A stretch of DNA of 64,000 nucleotides from Lojkania enalia (Eukaryota > Ascomycota > Dothideomycetes > Pleosporales), in contig ML986603.1 of the NCBI GenBank assembly GCA_010094045.1, positions 124,001-188,000 of the forward strand. The letters are read 5' to 3'. The notes under the pieces are model-generated. The model was not told the DNA's origin. It searched no databases and saw only the letters and a program-made list of their open reading frames with translations. Every line of letters begins with the position of its first letter. Position 1 is the first letter of the stretch. The position numbers were made by a program, and so were the translations under genes. This document shows positions 20,853 through 32,098 of this stretch, piece after piece.

Positions 20853-23800
20853 ATGCGTTTGATGAGTCTGCGCCGTCTTTGTTCACCGCCAGCGGCTGGA
20901 TTTCTCATAAAACGTGACATTTCCACGCGTTTCTGTTTCCCCAAAGTCTCCCCTTTGACCGGCAATAAATATATGTCTTCATTTGCTTGTTGCCGCATGC
21001 CGACGGACAAGACACCACCAAATTTGTCGCCAGAGCCTAGCCCAAAACGACGCAAAATCGGGCTCGACTATACAACTCGGACCATACGACCGCACGGAAC
21101 CATGGCTTCCCAGTCTAATTCAAACCCAACTACGCTTCAACTGACCGAAGTGGAGACTAAAGTTCGACAACTACTTCTAGATGTCGCGGCCTTCATTGAC
21201 GAAACATCGGAATCTGAAGTCACTGGTTCTGCGAGCGAAGTCAAAGTTCCAGATGAGCTGGCACAAGAGAAAGTCGTATTACGCTTCACAGGGGGATGGG
21301 TCCGGGACAAGTTGCTTAATGTTGGAAGCCAAGACATCGATGTAGCCATCAACAAGATGACCGGAGAACACTTCGGCCTCAAGATGATTGAATATCTCAA
21401 GGTTCCTGGGAATGCAGCCAAGTACGGGTTGGAAGCTCCAGCAGAAGAGGACGGCAGTGCGTCAGGAAAGGAAAAGGCAGGCAATGGGAGGAGCAGGAGA
21501 GTGACTCCAGGCCTCTACAAGATCGATGCCAATCCCGACAAATCGAAGCATCTTGAGACTTGCACCACAAATATCTTGGGCTTAGATATCGACCTTGTCA
21601 ACCTCCGAAAAGAGGTTTATACAGCTGATAGTCGCAATCCCCAGGTGGAGTTCGGTACTCCCGAGGAAGACGCCATGCGGCGGGATGCGACTGTCAACGC
21701 AATGTTCTTCAATTTAAACACATCACAGATTGAAGACTTCACTGGCCGCGGCTTTGAGGACATGGCTGCGAAAATTATCCGGACCCCATTAGAACCCTAC
21801 CAGACTTTCAAAGATGATCCACTCCGAATCCTCAGGTTGATCCGCTTCGCGAGTCGCCTCGGTTACACAATCGATCCCGAGGCCAAAGGAGCAATGGGGC
21901 ATGAAGAGATACTGGAGACCTTGAAGATCAAGATCAGCCGGGAGAGAGTGGGCATCGAGACGGAGAAAATGCTCAAGGGTCCCGACCCTCACATGGCTTT
22001 GGCGCTCATCGACGAACTTGGTCTCTATGAAACAGTCTACACCGACCCTACTCGAGAATTTGATTTCAAGCCAGAGATTTCTTGGTTTGCCCCAGCTTAT
22101 AGTTTCATCAAGTCAGTTGTGGGGAAATCAAAGGCCGACATTCCTACAAGCATTCCTGGCACACTTCTGCGAAACTCAGAGGAGCATTACTTGGCTTGGA
22201 TATCTGCTGCACTGATGCCTTGGGCTGATGCTCCACTAATACCTCACCAGAAGCCTACACAGCGACCTCACTACGCCGCCCAGCTCGTTGCTCGTGAAGG
22301 AATTAAAGCTCCAAACAAGGTTGTTGACGTCGTTACTGCGTCCTTGCGATTTGGAGAAGACATCCGACGAATTGTGGACCAGTGCTATAGGCAGCTGCGA
22401 CGGCCCGACGCAAACAAATCAGCGGGGGATGCCACAGCCAGGGATACTCTGGGCATGGCCATTCGTCGATGGGGACCATCCTGGAGAAGCCAAGTCTTGT
22501 TTTCCCTTACCTACGAGATTGTTCTCGGATCTATCTCACGCGAGAGTAAGTTTTGGAATTGCACTATTCCAATCCATATTCGCTAATAAACGTCTAGGCA
22601 TTCTCCGCTCCTACTCAACCTTCCTTAATCAAGTCACCAAGTTCGGCATATCAGAAGCGTACACCTTCAAGCCCCTCCTTACCGGCACGGAGCTCGCCAA
22701 AGCTCTCAACACCAAACCTGGCCCATGGATGAAAGATGCCCTCGATGTCGTGATGGCCTGGCAGCTCCAAAATCCGGAGACCTCGGATCCCACTGAGGCA
22801 ATTAAGGCCATCAAAGCAACTAGGAATAGTGAGCTCTCTTCCCGCCTTGCCTCGCACTTCCTCCAGCTTACCATTCGCCCTCTCTTCTCCCCACAGAATA
22901 AACCAAATCCAAATCTTACACCTGCGGGACACAAGGCTTCAGTGCCATTGGACAAAAAGGCAGGGCTGTCGGATAATACCAGTGCAGCTCCATGGAAGAC
23001 TTCACCTTATGCGATAGATTTATTGCGCTGGACACTATCAGTACTAGATACCAAAGGCGTAGAAGCAAATTGGGGCTTACTAATTCCCCCAATTCTTAAG
23101 ATGATGGACGATCTTGACCTCAAATGGAAAGCCACAGGTTGTGACATGCTTACCTTTCTCCTAAAACACACACCACTACAAGTCCTTTCTCAAACTGGCC
23201 TCGGCAACTTCTTCGAAGAAGAACTCTGGCCACTTTTCACGTACCTGCCTACTTTGACTCCAGAACAAGACTCGCTGCACCTTTTGTCTTCCGTATTTCC
23301 CGCTCTCATTTCCCTCTTAGATATTCTTTATCCGGCCAGTAAAGAGAAGCCAACATCCTCCCTCTCTACCCCTAGAGAAAGGTTTATTGATCGATTGTTA
23401 AGAGATGGAATACTTGCACCCTTGTTCCATGCTCCGCCGCCAATGTACCCTAAACTTGCGACGTCTGTCCTCACCCGGCTCCCTCCTCTCCTCACTTTCA
23501 TGGGTATTGATTCGGTCAAGCATCTCCACTCTCTCCTCCCCTTCTTATCAAACATACTTGCTGAGCCGCTCGGCCCAGCTTATCCCCCACTAATGCTTGC
23601 TGCGGCGAAGGGTATGCAAGCTGCGATCTTGAATGGCTGGCCGAGGATTAGTGGGTATAGGGGAGAGATTACGAGAGGCGTGGCGGTAGGATGGGTGAGG
23701 TGTGTTGAGGAGAACGAGGAGAACGAGGGAAACGGTGAGCGGAAGGAGGTGAGCGAGATTAAGGAAGAGCTAAGGGAGTGTGTCGGGATGTTGGAGGCTG

Positions 23801-23898
23801 TGCTGAAGACGGATGAGGAAATGTGGGCGGTTTGGTTGGGGGAGAAGAAGGAGTTGACTAAGGCGGATGAGAGAGTCCGGAGATTGTTTGAGGAATAG
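20853..23898 (+). CDS. CCA1: CCA-adding tRNA nucleotidyltransferase fused to Tti2-like HEAT region
   Basis: Two exons, 20853-22545 and 22598-23898, give 997 aa. Residues about 95-630 are a class II CCA-adding enzyme, which builds the tRNA 3'-CCA end. Motif A is GGWVRD (147-152) with catalytic DID (161-163). RRDATVNAMF, DFTGRGFEDM and DDPLRILRLIRFASRLGY follow. The enzyme part ends near KPGPWMKDALDVVMAWQ in exon 2. The same exon runs on without a stop into about 350 residues of helical repeats. Sequences such as LLRWTLSVLD, WGLLIPPILKMMDD, TGLGNFFEEELWP and GIDSVKHLHSLLPFLS resemble Tti2, a Tel2-Tti1-Tti2 co-chaperone subunit for PIKK kinases. Three in-frame starts (Met1, Met41, Met84) would give products with and without a basic mitochondrial-type leader. 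PKRRK near residue 64 could be a nuclear signal. Confidence 0.85.
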
Positions 23899-24418
23899 TT
23901 ACTTGTACTGATATATGTAATACTATAGAGTATTGGATCAAAATCGGCCTTCTCTGTGATTTTGCGGAGAATTGTACCTGTTCGATTCCACATATTGATA
24001 CTTGCGCTCAATCTTGGCTAAGAATAATCAAACGAAGACAATTGCTACTAATATGCTATAATTTAGGACAGTTTAAAACTAGATTGGAGTTGAGAGAGTG
24101 TGGTAAATCGATCTGAATGGTAGCCAAGATTCCTCCCTTGTCAGCCTGGTTGCCCCGCCCATGTTCGCTCCATCACTGGATAGTGGCTTCTGCAACCCCT
24201 TCCCAACTTGTGTCACTATGAGACCAAATAGCATTAATTCAACTTTATCCGGACGCGAACCCCACTACCAAGACTACCTATTATGACCGATAAGGAAGAA
24301 CACGAGAAAAAGCACTTACACCTGATTCTGATTCGCATTTAAAGTCTACTTGAGTACCTTTGTTCGAATCAACTCCCTCTTCCAAGGGGCAAGTACGGTT
24401 GAGAACTCGTTTCCTACG
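23899..24418. other. Intergenic, CCA1 3' flank and P450 promoter
   Basis: AT-rich, with no gene seen. The P450 frame extends upstream to 24350 only through a TTG codon, so the ATG at 24419 is taken as the start. Confidence 0.5.
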
Positions 24419-26045
24419 ATGATCTCAGACTACGTGTGCCATGCGATCATCGTTGCTTCTATTCTATATATTCTACACCGCCTAGTCCGTAACTACCTCG
24501 TCCTCCGACGCCTCCACCTCCCAGGTCCAGCACTAGCAAAATTCACCTCAAAATGGCTTCTTTTGCAATTCCTCCGTGGAAAACGCGCTCTCATAGTTCA
24601 TTCCCTTCATCTCAAGTACGGTCCCGTGGTCCAATTGGAACCTGAGACAATTTCCTTTACGACTCCTCGCGCATTGAAAGATATCTATGGCAGTGACACT
24701 CCGTGTACAAAGGCAAAGATCTACGACAACTTTGGGCCACCCAGCCTCTTCACATTTCGGGATAAAGACAAGCATCGCGAACGCCGGCGGCGCGTAGCAC
24801 ATGCATTTGCGCCAAGCGTACTGAAGGATCTCGAGCCCGCGGTGCAAGATCAGGTATCTATTTTCCTGCGGCTGGTTCCAGAAAAGATCTCCTGGGACGT
24901 TGTCAAACCGACTCGGACGCTTGCGCTCGATATAGGGGGAGAAGTGTTGCTTGGCAAGGCGTTTGGTGCGCAAGGCAAAGAGAAAGACGAGATGCCGTAT
25001 TATGTGCAAGTGATGAACTACGTACATCCGATGTTTGGGTTGGCAAATGCGATGCCGTGGCTAGCGGCTTTTGTGAAGAGATTACCATTTAAATTTACTA
25101 AGGACTTCGCTGGTTCTGTTGATTATATCTTCGGGGTACATATACATCATTCTTCGACCTGGAATCCTATTGCTCTCACTATTAAGATGGGTCGACTAGG
25201 TGAATGCTAACTACAACTACTAGTACGGCGATCAACGCCTTCGCGAATCCATCGAGAAATATGGTCGACAATCACGTCGTAGAGATTTACTAACGAAACT
25301 CGTCGCTGGTGATCCGGAGAAAGGCACACTTCCACTCTCAGATCAAGAGATATCGTATGATGTTAGTGGGTTTATATACGCTGCGACAGATGCAACTGCA
25401 ATGAATATGGCATATCTCCTCTACGAACTGGCAGCTTACCCGGAATGGCAATCGAAGGTAAGAGCTGAGATTAAAGAGGCCGGGTTGAAGCGAGACGGAT
25501 ATCCATATCAAGTAATCCAAGGATTGTCAGTGCTGCAGGCATGCCTCTACGAGTCGATGAGATTACATCCCGCGACTGGGCTAGGAATGCCGCGTCTCAC
25601 GCCTCCTGAAGGAATGCTGATAGATGGAGTGTTCGTGCCGGGAAACGTGAGCGTGATTTTTTATTATATTGCGCATATTTGTAACCGTGAACAGATCAAC
25701 GTTTGCGTCTCAGTCCTAAACATCCAGAGCAATCCTCAGGTTTTCCCCAACCCAGATACGTATGATCCTAGTCGCTGGCTGACGAACACTTCCCCACCGA
25801 AGTTTTCTCCAACAGCAGACATGCAATCTCATCTCTTCTTGTGGGGTAGTGGCGATACAACGTGCATGGGTCGAGATATGGCGACTATGGAGATTAAGAT
25901 TATGGCTTCTAGAATGCTAGGGACATTTGAGGCGATTGTGGAGGGTGAACAGACGCATCGGGATATGGAAATGTGTGATCATGTGGTAATGGCGCCGAAG
26001 GGTGGGAAGGCAATGCTCGTCTTCAAGAAGTTGGAGGGTGAATAA
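24419..26045 (+). CDS. Cytochrome P450 monooxygenase
   Basis: Three exons, 24419-25135, 25224-25646 and 25695-26045, give 496 aa. An N-terminal membrane anchor (HAIIVASILYILHRLV) is followed by a LPGP hinge. HRERRRRVAHAFAP is the helix C region. The oxygen-binding I-helix reads GFIYAATDATAM. ExxR is ESMR (about residues 348-351). The PERW-type motif is YDPSRW. The cysteine loop is WGSGDTTCMG near residue 437: the thiolate Cys and last Gly are present, but the usual Phe is Trp and the usual Arg is Thr. The second intron (48 nt) is stop-free and in frame. The sequence resembles benzoate-hydroxylase-like fungal microsomal P450s. The substrate is unknown, and no biosynthetic cluster surrounds it. 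Confidence 0.88.
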
Positions 26046-26419
26046 GAGATGCTTGCTCGATCCCGAATGCCAGTGATGCAATATCAAGGATGAGCAATGA
26101 AAGTGATAAAATGAATGGTATAATGGTGCAGTTCGGCGTAGTCTCAGGAGTCATTAAACGGTTGAATTGGCACTTCCGTCCCCTAACCGATGAAATGCAT
26201 GAATAATACCATCACACACACACACACACACACACGACCAGCAGTTTTTTCCAATCGGAGTACATGCATATAATTAATCGACGGTAAATTGCTTTGTTAA
26301 TGTTGTAAAACAGCCTTGGGAGGGGAACAAAGCTCAATCGAGAGCCCCACCAACGCTCGGAGCTCTGACTCCAAGCTCAAGCTCCAAGCCACCACCCTCT
26401 ACCAACCACTCATCACACC
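26046..26419. other. Intergenic, P450 3' flank and CLP1 promoter
   Basis: Contains the CA microsatellite listed separately. The 80 bases before CLP1 are rich in CCAAGCTC-like repeats. No gene is recognised. Confidence 0.5.
26212..26235. repeat. (CA)12 dinucleotide microsatellite
   Basis: About 24 bases of perfect alternating CA between the P450 and CLP1 genes. Likely length-polymorphic. Confidence 0.95.
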
Positions 26420-27986
26420 ATGATATCCCTCCCAGGCCTCAACCTCTCCGCGCCTTCGATCGAGCCGCCCTCTCTCATAGCACCAACAGTAACACGCACT
26501 CAAGACCTCTCGGCTGGTACCGAATTCCGCTTCGAAGTCCCATTCTCGCGAACCCTCACTATCAAGCTCCTCAGCGGCACGGCAGAGTATTTCGGCACCG
26601 AGCTAGCGCCATCATCGACATACAGTTTCTCGGGCGCAAAGGGAGCGATATACACGTGGCATGGCGCCAAACTAGAGATTGGAGGCGAGGCTGAGAGCGA
26701 GTATGTGGCCGAAGAGACGGGCATGATGGGGTACGCGAATGCGCACTTCGCGCTCGAGAACCTGCGAGACAAAGCAGCACAAACGAACGACACGGGGCCG
26801 CGAGTCCTCGTCGTAGGCCCCGAGAATAGCGGCAAGACGAGCGTGGTAAAGATCTTGACGTCCTATGCTGTGAAGGCGGGACGCCAGCCCGTCGTCATCA
26901 ACCTCGATCCCCGACAGGGCATGCTCAGCGTCCCTGGCTCCTTCTCTGCCGCGGCGGTTTCAAGTATCATTGATATCGAGGATGGATGGGGGAGTAGTCC
27001 TATATCCGGGCCGAGCCCGATCCCAGTGAAGATGCCGCTAGTGTATCATTACGGTTTGAAAGATCCGGAGGAGAGCCGCTTTTTCAGGCCACTGGTAACA
27101 AGGATGGCGCTCGCGGTCACGAGCCGAATGGAGGAGGACCAGGCGAGCAAGCTGGCTGGCTTCATTATCGATTCTCCCGGCGCGATTAGCGGTGGGAAAG
27201 GCGGCGTTTATGAGAATGTAGAGCATATTGTATCTGAGTTTTCTGGTGCGTGATATGACTTGATAACGGCCCATGCTAACCAAACCAGCCCCCTCATCCT
27301 TTGCAAAATTGATATCCGCTGTGTTTTCAGAAGAGTAAGTGCTGATTTGACGGGTAGTTAACATCGTATTCGTCCTGGGATCCGAACGTCTATACAGCGA
27401 CCTTAGCCGCAAATATTCAAATCGACCGGCCGACGAAGCTGTACACATCATTCGCCTCGACAAATCTGGCGGATGTGTTGACCGTGATGAAATGTATATG
27501 AAAGCCCTCCGACAGACACAAATCCGAGCCTACTTCTTCGGTCACGCAGGCGAGAATGCTCTTGGGCCGCACAGCCAGGTAGCGGACTTTAATGACTTAA
27601 ATATATTACGCATCAAGGAAGGTGAGCCCCCCGAGTCCATCGATCAATAAGCTTTGGCTAAGTTGAACGCAGCATCGGATTCAAATCCGTCCTTTCGTCC
27701 TGGCGACAACGACGACGACGATGCTTATGGCTCGTCGACCGAGATCTATGAGAAACTCACGCCTTCGTCTTTAATGCAGAACTCATTACTAGCGGTGACC
27801 ACGGCTGCGGCTAATGAGAGACAGGAAGTGATCCGCGACTCAAGTGTGACAGGGTATATCTATATTGCGGATGTGGACGAAACGAAGCGCAAAGTGCGGT
27901 TTTTAGCACCTCAGCCCGGACAGACTCCTTCAACCGCAATGGTCACGGGCTCGTTCCCAGAGGACGTCCCGGGCTTGGTTAGTTAA
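26420..27986 (+). CDS. CLP1: mRNA cleavage/polyadenylation factor CLP1
   Basis: Three exons, 26420-27245, 27358-27621 and 27673-27986, give 467 aa. CLP1 is a subunit of cleavage factor IA in pre-mRNA 3'-end formation and bridges to Pcf11. Metazoan relatives have RNA 5'-kinase activity. The N-terminal beta domain includes EFRFEVPF and YTWHGAKLEIGG. The P-loop is GPENSGKTS (about residues 133-141), then VINLDPRQGM and FIIDSPGAI. Exon 2 begins VNIVFVLGSERLYSDLSRKY. The C-terminal domain includes SSLMQNSLLAVT and GYIYIADVDETKRKVRFLAP. The first intron is 112 nt and contains a pseudo-exon flanked by splice-like sites, but using it would need a 23-nt intron. The gene converges on the inositol polyphosphate kinase gene. 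Confidence 0.92.
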
Positions 27987-28171
27987 GTGACAATCTAAGA
28001 TAGAGAGCGTGTTCTAGTAAGTTATTGGGAAGAGAAAAGCTTGGCGCTATGTAATGAACTGGTTCATGCCATATATACTAGAGGGTATCTGGCTATATAT
28101 CCTAAAGCTGCACTGCACGGAATGCAGGTAATAAATCAAAATGATTTCTACCAAACCGATGGACTGGACCC

Positions 28172-29255
28172 TCAAGCGGTCTCAAGATGCTTGCCTACCT
28201 TTTGTGACAGGTTCTCTAAAATGACAGTGGTGCTCCTCATTCCCCTGATTGCGTTCTCGTCGGGACCCTTTCCTGGGTGCCAGGTCGCATGCGCAAAGTC
28301 AATCATCTTAACAGCTGCCAACTTTGGAAGATCTTCGTCATCGTCCTCGTCGTCCAAGGGCTCCTTCTCAGCCTGCGCTGCTAATAGCTCCTTTGTCTTG
28401 AAGTACTCATCGACATCACCCTCGTACACGAGAAGAATACTGGCCGAGTACATTCGGCTTTCCTTGCTTTCGAACGCCTTCTGGATGTCTCTGACCTCGC
28501 CCAGAAAATAGTCCAATACTTCCTGCGCTCTCTCTAACTCCCTCTTCCCGCTTCCATTTGGTAGATGGTACGCCACGAAGCCCTCCTCGATATCATGGTC
28601 CTTGAACTTGCGGCCATACATCTTATTATACACCCAATATCCGTTGCTGTTGTGCTCAGTGAACTCTTTCAAGTCGTCATGAACCTCCGGTGTCGGCTCG
28701 CCCTTGAAAGTCCGCATGCCAGCGATACGGAAGCCCAACGAACCAGACGTAGTCTCAGCAGAGACGGCATCCAGCCTAGCCCTCTTCTCCGGCTTTGCGT
28801 CTTCGTCCCACAGCTGCGCGCCAAGTTTCAAGTCCAAGACATTCGGCTTCCTGAACCCGTGCGTGATATCCTCAAGCACGATATGCAGCTCCGTCTCCAA
28901 TTTCCTCCCATGCAGCCTCTCCACGGCGCCCGAGGCCGTCGTGACGAATCCAGAGTCCGCAGCGCCCTGGGCGGCCTTCTGGTCGGCGGAGAGCTCGAGC
29001 TTGCCGAAGAAGGTGGGGATGTGCGGTGCGAGGTCTGGGTGTTCGGCCGTTACGGATTCGTAGAAGGTTATTTCGGCGTTGGTGCATGGTTTCACGACGA
29101 TGCCGCTGCCGTCGGACAGGACGCCGTCACTACACATGTGAGTACTTTTACCTACGGCGACGAGTGAGGTCTGGGGCAGGTGAGGGTGCTTACTGTCCTG
29201 CTGCGACGTTGCCGAACGCTTTGAGGGTGCTAGGGTCGAAAGCTTTCTTGGGCAT
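28172..29255 (-). CDS. Inositol polyphosphate kinase (IPK/IPMK family)
   Basis: Two exons, 29194-29255 and 28172-29129, give 339 aa. Family members phosphorylate inositol phosphates with ATP. By size and type this is closest to the ARG82/IPMK multikinases. Splicing creates AGHDGVLSDGSG, the conserved start of the catalytic fold. The inositol-binding motif PxxxDxKxG is PNVLDLKLG (about 116-124). Later signatures are SLGFRIAGMRTF, SASILLVYEG (the SSLL-type motif) and MIDFAHATW, which holds the metal-binding Asp. An acidic loop (DDEDDDEDLP) separates the last two, as in other fungal IPMKs. The frame extends upstream to 29401, but the short 62-nt first exon gives a better N-terminus. Assignment among IPMK, IP6K and IP3K is inferred. 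Confidence 0.88.
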
Positions 29256-30123
29256 TGTAACAGACGAGTGAAGACAGAGCCGGCGTAGAATTTGAAGTTA
29301 CGGAGAGGGCGTTTATGGGAAGAATTGGATGTATCGTGGATATGCTTATGGGAGGGGGGCGGGTAGGGCTGAGACGTAGCGCCAGTTTGACCCGCCCCCA
29401 CGCTTCAGTTCCTGCATCTGTGCCTCCCTGATTGGCGGGGGATATTATTACTCGCGCGAGGATATAAATTGGCCCTCGGACGGTCGTTCAAGGAGGCCTT
29501 GCTCTTAACACTGATTCCCTAGAATGGCCATGGTCCGCCATTCTGCATAAATGCGCACATGGCACTCGCAAGCCGCTTGCTTGCACGACTGTCTTTCCAG
29601 AGCCTATGGCGATCGCAGCCCACCTTACGACGTGGAGCAACACCCAATATAGCTCATCTTCCTTTCCTTCCTGGCCAGCCTTGGCACCCGCTCAGGCCTA
29701 AGCTGATAACCTCCTGATTTCGAGTAATCGAAATCAACATTTGATTTTCATGATAACAGCATGTCAATTTTACATCCCGAAGCTGGGAAAAAGCCGCAAG
29801 GAACATTCGGACCAAGTCGTTCGTTAGAATGCATCTGGCAATAGCTGCTCCATCACTATCACTGCTCTCACTTGCACTCACTTCTATTAAACGCAATACG
29901 GGCTGCTACTCGCCAAGGACTGCCAGCGAAGCGATCTTAACTTGCCTTACAGGTTTCTGCAAACAGAGCCCACCGCCGCCTTTGCTCTTCTCTCGGAGCG
30001 ACCTTTATTTATGTCTAGCAGCGCCTTCCCCCTCGCCCTTTTTCTCCCTCCCCACACCACCTCGAAACTTCTCCTATAACCCCGGCTACCCTAAGTGAAA
30101 ACCTGCGGAGTCACCAAGCTAAC
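29256..30123. other. Divergent intergenic region IPK / ARB1
   Basis: About 870 bases. A GATATAAATTGG stretch with a TATA-like core lies near 29460-29475. No open frame follows that resembles a conserved gene. A CT-rich leader precedes the ARB1 start. Confidence 0.45.
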
Positions 30124-32098
30124 ATGGTCGACGCGAACACAGCACCTCCTTCAGAGCCGCAGGCTGGAGAAACCACCCCCGAAACTGCGATCCAGGCTGC
30201 AAGTGACAGTAGTGGGCCCAGTAAAACGACCAAGGGTAGTACTAAACCAGAAAAAGGAGAAAATCCCGATGCAGCAGCTATTCGCCGTCAGGTATGTACT
30301 TCGATATTGTTACCCTCAGGGATATGAGGGAGGCCCAGACAGCTATACTGACAGCCGGTGCGTAGGTCGAGTACTACTTCTCCGAGGAGAACCTGCCTAA
30401 TGATCTTCATATGCTACAATGTTGTGGCGGCAGCAAGAATCTACCGGTCTCTATCAGCCGCATCTGCGGTTTTAGGAGGATGAGGCACTTCAGGCCTAAG
30501 CGTCTCGTTGCCGAAGCCCTACGCGAAAGCGCCTTTCTGGAAGTTTCTCCCGATGGCGAAACGGTGAAGCGCAAGGTTCCGCTATCCATAAAGACTATTC
30601 TCGATAGTGACGACAGTGATGGAGAGATCGCGTACGATCCACGCTTAGGGCGCGAGCTTTACAAGCCCATCCAACTACTATCCCAAACAAAGGAACCTGG
30701 TAGAAGCAGGAAAATGGAGCTTCCCACTGGCTTTGAGGAGTCTTATGTCGAGGGACCAATCGCACCTGCAGAGTTCGAGGAACAGAAGCTCTTGTATGAC
30801 CCGGAAAAGCCTTTTTTAGAGCGCATTGAGCTCGCAATCCAGCGTTTCAAGCAGAAACGTCGCATGCGCGAGCCGTATTCGAAGGTCTTCAACAAGTGGA
30901 TGCGTTTCGGTGGAGTCGACTGTGGGCCGAATATGTTTGGTAGTATCTCCAAGCAGGAGATGGCCGAAATGAACGTGGAGGAGATTACTAGGGCGAAGGC
31001 AACCCATCACGTACCGTGGGATCGATCGGATCCGACCCAATGGGTGGTTGACTTCGCGGGCGTCGCAGAAGCATTCCTGTAAGAAACTTTACCTTCCCCG
31101 GTTCTCTTTTCACTTTTAACTCCAACTCTTGTAGTTCCTCCTACCATCCAATTCATTTTGGCCACGACCCCGGGCAACTAATAGCCGCATGCCAAGTGTT
31201 GCAATCCTTTTACACGTTCCTACTGAGACATGAAGTCTGTCCGGAGTACAACGACGCTCTGATGATCGCCCGCGCTGTCCCCAAAACGGCCCGAGAAGAG
31301 ATGCCGAAGGTTAATAGCGCAGCGAACAACCTTCCTGGCCACTTTAATGTTGCTGCTAGCACTATTTTCAAAGGTTACTATGCTGGAACATACGTGGGTG
31401 ATCAAGAATGGGCTCAGCAAGCGCAGAGGGAGGGCGCTACCTGGGGCATTGACGAGGTTGGCATGCGGCACGAGAAAGCTAATATCGTATTTAGCACTGC
31501 AATCGCGATCTTAGGCCGCAACGATATGTGGAACGGCTTAGATCCCAAGCGCATGACAGTTGCCAAGAAAGAAGAGCTTGTCCTTGAAGTCTACCGCACA
31601 GAGTTTGCAACGAATACAGCCAATAAGTTATATGGAGAGCAGAACGAACACTTCAAGAAGAAACTTCTCCTTGACCCCCCTGGCAAGCTGATATGCAAAT
31701 CCATCCACATCCCCAACTTCACCCAATACGATCTTCCTCACTCAACGTGCTACCCGAACGGCAAACGTCCCAGTGCAGAAGTCGGTAAAACGTACGTGTT
31801 CTGGGTCGAGGATTTCGTCTTGAAATACTGCGTTGCGGGCATGAAGATTGATGCCCAGGTTATAACTTTGGATAACGGCTTCACAATTCTCGACCAGGTC
31901 ATAGATTGCCACCCAAGCTTCTACAAGTGGTTGCCGAATGAGCTGTGGATGGCTGACAAGCCTAGGGAATTTAGGTTGAAAGCCATCAACGACATAGTCG
32001 ATGATGAAGAGATGGGGATCGACGGAGAAGGCCAGGAAGGCAAGGAGAAGGGCAGTGGGGGGGATTCAGACGGACTTTCCAAGCCAGACCTCAACTGA
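30124..32098 (+). CDS. ARB1: Arb1-like argonaute siRNA chaperone subunit with N-terminal La motif
   Basis: Three exons, 30124-30291, 30366-31078 and 31135-32098, give 614 aa. Residues about 50-126 form a La-type winged helix: RRQVEYYFSEENLPND, PVSISRICGFRRMR, LVAEALRESAFLEVSPDG. La motifs bind RNA 3' ends. From about 178 onward the protein matches Arb1, the fission-yeast ARC subunit that holds Argonaute with duplex siRNA in heterochromatin silencing. Landmarks are GFEESYVEGPIAPAEFEEQK, FNKWMRFGGVDCGPNMF, VVDFAGVAEAFL, LPGHFNVAASTIFKGYYAG, VFWVEDFVLKYCVAGMKID and SFYKWLPNELWM. Exon 2 alone encodes most of the La motif and the start of the Arb1 domain, so the two are co-translated. An Arb1 protein implies siRNA-directed silencing in this organism. 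Confidence 0.85.

Noticed and set aside
22546..22597. CCA1-Tti2 fusion as an artefact of wrong splicing
   Set aside because: The intron lies inside the CCA1 part. The junction between the two domains is in the middle of one open exon, so splicing choice cannot create it.
27289..27334. A 46-nt internal exon within the first CLP1 intron
   Set aside because: It has an AG before and a GTAAGT after, but the second intron would be only 23 nt, too short to splice. The single 112-nt intron gives the conserved protein directly.
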